A stretch of DNA of 41,552 nt from Gammaproteobacteria bacterium (GTDB lineage Bacteria; Pseudomonadota; Gammaproteobacteria; Pseudomonadales; Azotimanducaceae): positions 1 to 41,552 of the forward strand of contig JAPPIX010000274.1 in NCBI GenBank assembly GCA_028820495.1, in the 5' to 3' direction. The notes beneath the pieces are model-generated. The model was not told where the DNA came from and did not search any database. It worked only from the letters and a program-made list of their open reading frames with translations. The position numbers were made by a program, and so were the translations under genes. Of this stretch, positions 34,324 through 41,552 are shown in pieces (within the stretch, counting starts at the first letter, position 1; the number at the start of each line of letters is the position of its first letter).

Positions 34324-35889
34324 ATGACATCTAGGCGCTATCTTCAGGAAGGTTGGCATGCGGTTCTAGCCGCAACGTTAGTGCTCGCTGCCACCCAAGC
34401 GGCAGCTGTCGATCTGCGCATCTTCGGGGGCATGGTCATTGATGGCACTTCCACAGGCGGAGAGCCGGATCGGATTGTCGATATCGAGGGCGATAGAATT
34501 GTCTATGTCGGTCCAATGCGACCGGGATTGCCGAAGCAAACTCTGGATGCCACGGGCAAAATCGTGGCACCTGGATTCATTGATCCGCACACTCACGCTT
34601 ATGGTGATCTATCAGACCCCAACAGGTCCGCCAATCTGCCTTATCTCTTCCAAGGCGTTAGCACGGTGTTTGTGGGAAATGACGGTGGAGTTGGCCGCTT
34701 CGAGGAGATTCAAGAAACCCTATCCAGCCACCCGGTAGGCACCAACGTCGGTGTGTTCGCAGGACACGGCACCATTCGCCGCCAAGTGCTTGGGCACGAA
34801 AACAGGCCACCCTATCAAGAAGAACTGAGGAAGATGCAAAGTGCAGTGGCGCAAGATATGCGCGCTGGGGCTTTAGGGCTTTCAACCGGGCTCTTCTACG
34901 CGCCTGGGAGCTTTGCGGAGACTGATGAGGTCGTGGCGTTAGCAAAGGTGGCCGCAAGTTTTGGTGGCGTTTACGAAAGCCACATCCGTGACGAAGCGGA
35001 CTATTCGATTGGGCTGCTTGGCGCGATCAGGGAAGCCATCGAAGTTGGCCGACGGGCAGGCATTCCTGTACACATCGCCCATATCAAGGCGCTTGGGCCC
35101 AGTGTGCACGGTCAGTCGGAAGAGATTATTCAGCTCGTGGAGGAGGCTCAGGCTGATGGGCTTGCAGTCACAGCAGATCAATATCCTTGGCTTGCGTCAG
35201 GCACACGCCTGTCCAATGCATTGATCCCTCGCCGGATCATGACCGGCGGTGCGCAAGGGCTCAGGGCGTTTCTTAGCAACGCTGACTCTGTGGATAGCAT
35301 TCAGGCTGAGATGCGCGACAACCTGCAGCGCAGGGATGGCGCCGATGCGCTTTTGATTACAGGGGAATCTGCCCATCAGGGGAAAACGCTAGCGGAGATA
35401 GCCGATCAACAGGGGTTGGAACCGACCTTGGCAGCGGTGGATATCGTGCGGGCGGGCGACCCGGCTGTAGCGTCGTTCATGATGGACGAGGACGATGTTC
35501 GTCGCCTAATGGTTCAAGACTGGGTGGTTACGAGCTCCGATGGCAGCCGGGGGCACCCGAGAAAATACGCGAGCTTTCCAGAGAAGTACGCCAAGTACGT
35601 ACAATCTGAGGGGTTGCTGGATTTGGTCACGTTCGTTCATCGCAGTTCTGGGGCAACCGCAAAAATCTTCGGACTTTGCGATAGAGGGTTTCTTCGCGAA
35701 GGTCAAAGAGCAGATGTGTTAGTTTTTGACCCAGATGAATATCAGCCTAGTGCGACCTATGAGCTGCCGGAAGAGTTGGCACGAGGTGTCGAGTACCTCT
35801 ACGTAAATGGCGTTGCTGCGATCAGCGAAGGGAAGCTCTCTGCGCCTGAATCCGGTCGTCTGCTCAATGCGCCGTCATGTCTGGACTAG
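34324..35889 (+). CDS. N-acyl-D-amino-acid deacylase-like amidohydrolase, exported
   Basis: 521-residue amidohydrolase with a signal peptide (LVLAATQAAAVD), so probably periplasmic. The metal-binding HxH is His89/His91 in GFIDPHTHAYG. Later metal or catalytic positions are seen in YESHIRDEADYS, IPVHIAHIKALG and the acid in VTSSDGS. The C-terminal FGLCDRGFLREGQRADVLVFDPDE is typical of the D-aminoacylase group. Unusual: in classical N-acyl-D-amino-acid deacylases the GNCG motif supplies a cysteine zinc ligand, whereas here it is GNDG (Asp120). The start is ATG 34324; an upstream TTG at 34261 lies beyond the signal peptide. The group also includes dihydroorotase-like hydrolases, so the exact substrate is uncertain. 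Confidence 0.85.
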   Translation: MTSRRYLQEGWHAVLAATLVLAATQAAAVDLRIFGGMVIDGTSTGGEPDRIVDIEGDRIVYVGPMRPGLPKQTLDATGKIVAPGFIDPHTHAYGDLSDPNRSANLPYLFQGVSTVFVGNDGGVGRFEEIQETLSSHPVGTNVGVFAGHGTIRRQVLGHENRPPYQEELRKMQSAVAQDMRAGALGLSTGLFYAPGSFAETDEVVALAKVAASFGGVYESHIRDEADYSIGLLGAIREAIEVGRRAGIPVHIAHIKALGPSVHGQSEEIIQLVEEAQADGLAVTADQYPWLASGTRLSNALIPRRIMTGGAQGLRAFLSNADSVDSIQAEMRDNLQRRDGADALLITGESAHQGKTLAEIADQQGLEPTLAAVDIVRAGDPAVASFMMDEDDVRRLMVQDWVVTSSDGSRGHPRKYASFPEKYAKYVQSEGLLDLVTFVHRSSGATAKIFGLCDRGFLREGQRADVLVFDPDEYQPSATYELPEELARGVEYLYVNGVAAISEGKLSAPESGRLLNAPSCLD

Positions 35890-35968
35890 GAACGCTCACC
35901 TCCTTCACCGATACCAACGCACTAATACAACGAAATCACCCTTGTCGCAATATCCCATATATTCGGCT

Positions 35969-35997
35969 TTGATTACTTACGCATAATAATATACATT
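35969..35997 (+). promoter_or_regulatory. Sigma70-like promoter of the BVMO gene
   Basis: TTGATT (35969-35974), a 17-nt spacer and TACATT (35992-35997) lie in a locally AT-rich stretch. The predicted start is near 36004, 28 nt before ATG 36032. Confidence 0.5.
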
Positions 35998-36031
35998 TCA
36001 GGGACGACATCATCCAAACGAGAAATGGCCC

Positions 36032-37851
<1,820 letters not shown>

Positions 37852-37880
37852 CTCCACCCAGCCCTGAATGACCGACGCAT

Positions 37881-39053
37881 ATGGACAGACACCAAGAAAT
37901 CTCCGACGAGTCTCTCAGAAGCCGCAGCAGGATCGCCGCTCATGCGTTGTGGGATGCGATGGTGCGTCCCACTGTCGAACACCCGGAACAGATTCCGTGG
38001 CATGCCGACGCCATTTCGTGCGAATGGCTAACGCATCACTTGGCGTCCGGCATCGAGGGCGCCGCCGTGGAGCGCATGGTGGTGGGGGATGGTGACAACG
38101 GGTCTAGCGTAAGGCGCAGGCTCGACCTCACCTGGAACGCCGAAGGCGCGGCCGCCGCCTTACCAATGCGCTTGTTCGCCAAAGTAACCCCATCCTACCT
38201 CACCCGCATTTCCTCCGGTGTCGCCGCACGGGCGGAAGGCAGGGTGCTGCGCAAGATCACACCGCAGCTCGGCGTGGAAGCGCCCAAGTGCCTGTGTTCC
38301 GGGTACGATCGCAAGTCAGGTCGCACGGTGCATCTGTTCGAAGACCTGACGGAAACCTCTGGGGCGACGTTCTGCGATTTCGAGACCAGCATCAATCGGG
38401 ACCAAGCGAACGAGATCGTCGATACTCTCGCTATCCTGCACGGCTCTTTCATGCAGCAAGACGAAGTGCTCGGTGGCTTCCCGGTGTACGAACGGTTTTT
38501 CGATGCTGGGGCACGCAACGGCATTCACGAGGCCCACGAAACGGCGATGACCCAGGCGCAAAGCGTGATACCGGCTGCGCTGCAATCCCGGCGGGAGGAG
38601 TTCTGGCCAGCCATGGTCGCCGCGAGAAACGACCACGCCAACGGGCCACGCACGCTCATCCACTCCGACGTGCACCTCGGCAACTGGTACATCACGCGGG
38701 ACGGACACATGGGCCTAGCCGACTGGGCATGCGTCTGCACCGGCACCTGGGCGCGTGACTTTGCCTATGCCCTCTCCACCACCCTTCACATCGACGATCG
38801 CAGAAACTGGGAAACGGACCTGATCGAGCGCTATATTCGTCGGCTTGCCGCCGACCACGGCATCACTGTCCGGTTCGACGACGCCCTGCACCAGATACGC
38901 CGCCAGTTGATGACGGCGCTGCTGATGTGGACCCCCACGCTGTGCCCGGCACCGGGTTTCCCGGACATGCAGCCTGAAGCGATGTCCATGGAAATGATCG
39001 CCCGCATTGCCACAGCCATAGATGATCACGCGGCGCTTGATGCGTTCAATTGA
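37881..39053 (+). CDS. APH/EcKinase-like phosphotransferase
   Basis: 390-residue kinase-fold protein. The catalytic loop reads TLIHSDVHLGNWYI (HxDxxxxN, with all three residues present) and the metal site LADWACVCTGTWARDFAY. The N-terminal part has the VHLFEDLTE block typical of ecdysteroid-kinase/DUF1679-like proteins. It would phosphorylate a hydroxyl group of a small molecule. It lies 29 bp after the BVMO and shares its strand, so the two were probably cotranscribed. It differs from the kinase at 8867, which has WGD in place of HSD. The substrate is unknown; drug resistance is not implied. Confidence 0.83.
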   Translation: MDRHQEISDESLRSRSRIAAHALWDAMVRPTVEHPEQIPWHADAISCEWLTHHLASGIEGAAVERMVVGDGDNGSSVRRRLDLTWNAEGAAAALPMRLFAKVTPSYLTRISSGVAARAEGRVLRKITPQLGVEAPKCLCSGYDRKSGRTVHLFEDLTETSGATFCDFETSINRDQANEIVDTLAILHGSFMQQDEVLGGFPVYERFFDAGARNGIHEAHETAMTQAQSVIPAALQSRREEFWPAMVAARNDHANGPRTLIHSDVHLGNWYITRDGHMGLADWACVCTGTWARDFAYALSTTLHIDDRRNWETDLIERYIRRLAADHGITVRFDDALHQIRRQLMTALLMWTPTLCPAPGFPDMQPEAMSMEMIARIATAIDDHAALDAFN

Positions 39054-39064
39054 AAGGCAGCCCG

Positions 39065-39301
39065 ATGAACGAAAACGATATGCTCATTTGGGGAAAACAG
39101 TTGCTGGACGAATTGCTGTTTCGCGCCGGGCGATCGGTGACCGATCCTGACCAGCCCGTCCGCGAGGTGAGCACAAGCCTCGCCTTCGACATCACCGCAG
39201 ATGAACAGGACCGAACTATCTCGATCAGTCTGCCCGCAGTCGATGGCCACGAAATCCGTTTGACTATACAACTATCCGCCGATCAGGCGATGATTCAGTA
39301 A
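39065..39301 (+). CDS. Small hypothetical protein
   Basis: 78-residue protein starting at ATG 39065 behind AAAGG; a TTG at 39050 overlapping the kinase stop is a weaker choice. It is acidic and contains a beta-rich stretch (TSLAFDITADEQDRTISISLP). I do not recognise a family. The position just after the kinase suggests cotranscription. It could be an accessory protein or a non-conserved ORF. Confidence 0.5.
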   Translation: MNENDMLIWGKQLLDELLFRAGRSVTDPDQPVREVSTSLAFDITADEQDRTISISLPAVDGHEIRLTIQLSADQAMIQ

Positions 39302-39321
39302 ATCTAGCTCGTTCGGTTTAG

Positions 39322-40068
39322 TCACCATATTGGCTATGGGATTTCTCGTCGCCGGTGCTTGAGCGCTTGGTGCCGATCGCGCACATACCGCTCTATGACG
39401 TTGATCTCGCGGTGACGGAGCTTCGCCGCTGCTTGGCGCTGGGCTTCAAGGGCATGTTTCTGGCGCCGGAACCGGTCTTGGGAAAACGACCTTCCCATCC
39501 GGTTTTCGATCCAATTTGGCAGGAATTGGTGGATGCGGACCTTCCTGTCTGCATGCATCTGATCGTGCGGTTCAATCGAGCGGTCAACCAAGCCACTCAT
39601 GGTTGGTGGGACTCTGAGAACGAACCGACCAACCCTGTGTTCACCTTTGGTCTAGGGGGCACCATGCAGCTCATTCCGGCCGTGTCGGCATTGGCCTGTG
39701 ATGGTTTCTTTGACCGGTTCCCGAAACTCAAGGTCTTGGTGGTTGAATCGGGCGCCGGGTATGCCGGTTACCTCATGGACCGTTTGGATGAGAAGTATGA
39801 TCGCTTCAAGGCCATGGTGCCCACGGCGCGGCGGCGCAGCGACTATCTGCGCGAGAATTTCTGGTTCGTCATGGATCCGAGTGAACGCTCCATTTCCGCT
39901 CAATGCGACTTGCTCGGTGAGGAGCACTTTCTATGGGGATCGGACTACCCCCACATCGATTCACATGTAACAGCAGCCGACGAAGTACGGGCAGTCCTCG
40001 AATCGGTTGAACCCAATAGAAGAGACAAAATCCTAGGCGGGAACGCCAAGTCGCTCTTCCAGCTTTGA
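39322..40068 (+). pseudogene. 5'-truncated amidohydrolase-2 (ACMSD-type) gene
   Basis: The readable part (GTG 39355 or any codon after the stop at 39319-39321) starts at what would be about residue 130 of the family, in RLVPIAHIPLYDVDLA. It continues through DLPVCMHLIVRFN, LKVLVVESGAGY and the metal-binding GSDYPHID to stop 40068. The N-terminal HxH metal motif of amidohydrolase-2 enzymes is absent, and upstream of it is unrelated sequence. The residues just before (WLWDFSSPV) still resemble the family, so the break is recent or lies near 39322. It is probably non-functional. Related genes are common in aromatic and decarboxylation pathways. Confidence 0.72.
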
Positions 40069-40087
40069 TCAATCCTTAAGCGCTCTG

Positions 40088-40207
40088 TCAACTCAGGCGC
40101 GGACACTCCGGCATCAAGTCATCAACGACACGGTCCATGGACTCCTTCCAGTCCAGCTTGCAAGGGCCCACCCGCTCAACCCGGCAGTTGATGGCTTCCC
40201 CACCATG
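40088..40207 (-). pseudogene. C-terminal coding fragment, repeat copy A
   Basis: On the minus strand an open stretch of 39 codons reads HGGEAINCRVERVGPCKLD and ends with DRVVDDLMPECPRLS and TGA (40088-40090). It has no start codon, and a stop lies just upstream. The same C-terminus recurs at 41467-41552; the shared 86 nt differ at four positions by eye and three are synonymous. I do not recognise the protein. Confidence 0.55.
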
Positions 40208-40214
40208 CTATAGT
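40188..40214 (+). promoter_or_regulatory. Promoter-like sequence of the MNT/HEPN module
   Basis: TTGATG (40188-40193), a short 15-nt spacer and TATAGT (40209-40214) put transcription start at about the ATG 40222. There is no ribosome site before that ATG, so a leaderless transcript is possible. Confidence 0.4.
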
Positions 40215-40221
40215 CCGGCAC

Positions 40222-40695
40222 ATGCAACGCCGAACACATCCCGAAACCGCTCCGAGCCGGATTGCCTCCGCCCAACGCAACGACGTGCCGACAAAGGCAC
40301 TCAAAAGGTCGGTGGGCCAAGAGGCGATTGATCCAAGGGCGCTCCGAGGAATCCGTGACTTTCTGGACAGGATGCCCACGGAAAGGCTGCCTGAAATTTC
40401 CAGGATCATCCTGTTTGGAAGCCATGCTAGGGGTGATTTCGAAGAGGAAAGCGACGTCGATTTGGCGATCGCCCTGCACGGCATGCCCACCAAGGCGGGG
40501 CAAAGATCCCATTTGGTTCTGGAGATGTCGGAGTCTAGGGACCAAACGCTGCTTGCCACCTTGACGGACATAACCCCAATGATTGTGTGGGAAGGGGAAC
40601 TCAGCAACCCGAACAATGCAAACAACCCGCAGTTTCACAAAAGCATCCTGAACGAAGGCATTGAAATACCTTGGATGGGCGAGCATGTCAGCTGA
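40222..40695 (+). CDS. mntA: MNT-domain nucleotidyltransferase antitoxin (MntA-like)
   Basis: 157-residue minimal nucleotidyltransferase. The active-site signature GSHARGDFEEESDVD is a perfect GSX10DXD (Gly66-Ser67, Asp78, Asp80). In type VII toxin-antitoxin systems this enzyme adds AMP to the HEPN toxin and silences it. ATG 40222 has no ribosome site, and the N-terminal 35 residues are poorly ordered, so a start further in (near residue 23) cannot be excluded. Its stop overlaps the HEPN start by 11 nt. Minimal nucleotidyltransferases also serve other roles, but the HEPN neighbour makes the toxin-antitoxin reading strong. Confidence 0.82.
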   Translation: MQRRTHPETAPSRIASAQRNDVPTKALKRSVGQEAIDPRALRGIRDFLDRMPTERLPEISRIILFGSHARGDFEEESDVDLAIALHGMPTKAGQRSHLVLEMSESRDQTLLATLTDITPMIVWEGELSNPNNANNPQFHKSILNEGIEIPWMGEHVS

Positions 40696-41116
40696 AGCTG
40701 AGGCCCGCATGAGGAGAAGCCTCCTCCGCTTGGAAGAGGCGCGTCACGACCTAGCAGGTGGATATCCTGAAGGCTCTTGCAACAGGTCCTACTACGCAGC
40801 CTACGAAGCCGCAGTCGCTGCGCTGCTCAAACTTGGAACAGACCCGGGGAGAACGCATGGCGGAAACAGGCAGATGTTCTTTCGGGACGTTGTGCGCACT
40901 GGGATGGTAAGCGCCGAAGTCAGCGCCGCGCTGGGAAGGACAGAAAGCCGACGTCACACGGCAGACTACAGCTTGGACAAGATCACGTCTGGGGATGCCA
41001 AGGAATCCATTAATGAGGCGGAGCAATTCGTGTCAACCATTGCAGAGGTATTCTTCCCAAGCATGGAACTGAAGCCAATGGGCCAATCCCGCAGAGAATG
41101 CAACCAGTCAACGTAG
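40685..41116 (+). CDS. hepT: HEPN-domain toxin (HepT-like)
   Basis: 143-residue helical protein with the HEPN fold: EEARHDLAGGY, the NRSYYAAYEAAVAALL helix, and a putative RNase motif R-X5-H (Arg85, His91) followed by ADY (Tyr95). In characterised type VII systems HepT is an RNase whose tyrosine near RX4HXY is AMPylated by MntA; here the motif is RTESRRHTADY, slightly different. ATG 40685 is used; the longer ORF begins inside the nucleotidyltransferase gene. Translation is coupled by overlap. The pair could also be a defence or abortive-infection unit. Confidence 0.8.
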   Translation: MSAEAEARMRRSLLRLEEARHDLAGGYPEGSCNRSYYAAYEAAVAALLKLGTDPGRTHGGNRQMFFRDVVRTGMVSAEVSAALGRTESRRHTADYSLDKITSGDAKESINEAEQFVSTIAEVFFPSMELKPMGQSRRECNQST

Positions 41117-41232
41117 GAAGGCCCAATTTAGTCTGCTTTCGGAGGATGGGCATCTTTCGGTCCCGCCCTCCAAGTCACTGTCTCCGCTAACTCCCTTATG
41201 AGGCATTTACGATTCGGTCGGACAGCAAGAAA

Positions 41233-41457
41233 GTGAAGCAGTTGGACATGCTGGCAAGCCACATGGACAGGTCGCGCAGTTTCTTGTTCAACCAAGCTAT
41301 CGATCAGCTTCTGGAATTACATACGTGGCAAATCGACCGCACGATAGAGGGCATTGAAGCGGCGGACAAAGGTCACTTTGCCAGTAACGCCGAAATAGAG
41401 CGGATTTTGAACAAATATGCGGGTCCACGCTGCCCGGAGATGGCCAGAGCAGTTTGA
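41233..41457 (+). CDS. Ribbon-helix-helix (CopG/ParD-like) antitoxin, N-terminus unclear
   Basis: 74 residues from GTG 41233 read VKQLDMLASHMDRSRSFLFNQAIDQLLELHTW...GHFASNAEIERILNKY, typical of ParD/CopG antitoxins. The expected beta-strand (FTIRSDSKK) is encoded just upstream in the same frame (41206-41232) but has no ATG, while ATG 41198 is in another frame. So the true start may use a rare codon, or a small indel has separated the start from the body. No ParE-like toxin gene follows before the repeat at 41467, so it may be an orphan. Confidence 0.62.
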   Translation: MKQLDMLASHMDRSRSFLFNQAIDQLLELHTWQIDRTIEGIEAADKGHFASNAEIERILNKYAGPRCPEMARAV

Positions 41458-41466
41458 ATAGCGCAA

Positions 41467-41552
41467 TCAACCCAGCCGCGGACACTCCGGCATCAAATCA
41501 TCAACGACACGGTCCATGGACTCCTTCCAATCCAGCTTGCAAGGGCCCACCC
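41467..41552 (-). CDS. C-terminal coding fragment, repeat copy B (runs off the window)
   Basis: Minus-strand reading frame ...GPCKLDWKESMDRVVDD...PRLG with TGA at 41469-41467, matching copy A at 40088. It continues beyond the window, so it may be the end of an intact gene or another relic. Confidence 0.42.
   Translation of the reverse strand, partial: VGPCKLDWKESMDRVVDDLMPECPRLG

Noticed and set aside
40114..40710. 198-codon minus-strand frame
   Set aside because: Shadow of the MNT nucleotidyltransferase; copy A of the repeat is in another frame.
40088..41552. Insertion sequence or att site at the direct repeats
   Set aside because: The repeats are coding C-termini with mostly synonymous differences; no transposase or integrase is seen.

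Overview
The window is a GC-rich chromosomal stretch from a Gram-negative, probably aerobic proteobacterium. The evidence is a TonB-dependent outer-membrane receptor, two periplasmic PQQ/haem lipoproteins, a Tat-exported flavoprotein with its cytochrome c, and AraC/LysR regulators. A marine or host-associated gammaproteobacterium would fit, but nothing here fixes the taxon. I saw no tRNA, rRNA, CRISPR array or transposase.

Layout. 1-911: 3' part of a ferredoxin-NADP reductase of the FprA/adrenodoxin-reductase type. 1019-5260 (minus): AraC-type regulator, two SnoaL/NTF2-like proteins and a CocE/NonD-type hydrolase. 5575-7034 (plus): AbiEii-like nucleotidyltransferase overlapping an unrecognised partner. 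7083-8633 (minus): AMP-forming acyl-CoA ligase. 8867-27235 (plus): one continuous 18.4 kb gene train: APH-fold kinase, SDR, LuxE-like ligase, LuxC-like acyl-CoA reductase, PQQ/haem dehydrogenase 1, aldo/keto reductase, aldehyde dehydrogenase, enoyl-CoA hydratase, sulfotransferase, a relic resembling an alkylsulfatase, VAO/PCMH-family flavoprotein, cytochrome c, GST-like protein, Zn-alcohol dehydrogenase, PQQ/haem dehydrogenase 2. 27292-28175: DUF1778/GNAT toxin-antitoxin module with promoter and operators. 28177-28300: relic of a Baeyer-Villiger monooxygenase (BVMO) C-terminus. 28318-35889: GGT-LysR (minus) divergent from a TonB receptor and an N-acyl-D-amino-acid deacylase-like protein (plus), with LysR-type boxes between. 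36032-41552: decayed and accreted region with a BVMO broken by two +1 frameshifts, a kinase, a small ORF, a 5'-truncated amidohydrolase, and a MNT/HEPN module plus a ribbon-helix-helix antitoxin, lying between two copies of a coding C-terminus on the minus strand.

How the genes fit together. The 18 kb train looks like a peripheral catabolic pathway. Periplasmic dehydrogenases would oxidise an alcohol or benzylic/allylic carbon and pass electrons to cytochromes c. Cytoplasmic SDR, Zn-ADH, AKR and ALDH would interconvert alcohol, aldehyde and acid. The LuxE/LuxC-like pair and the separate acyl-CoA ligase would link acid, thioester and aldehyde, and the hydratase would feed beta-oxidation. The substrate cannot be read from sequence. 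The flavoprotein lacks, by eye alignment, both tyrosines that hold the phenolate in vanillyl-alcohol oxidase, so a non-phenolic substrate is possible. The GGT/deacylase/TonB block looks like a separate peptide or acyl-amino-acid scavenging unit.
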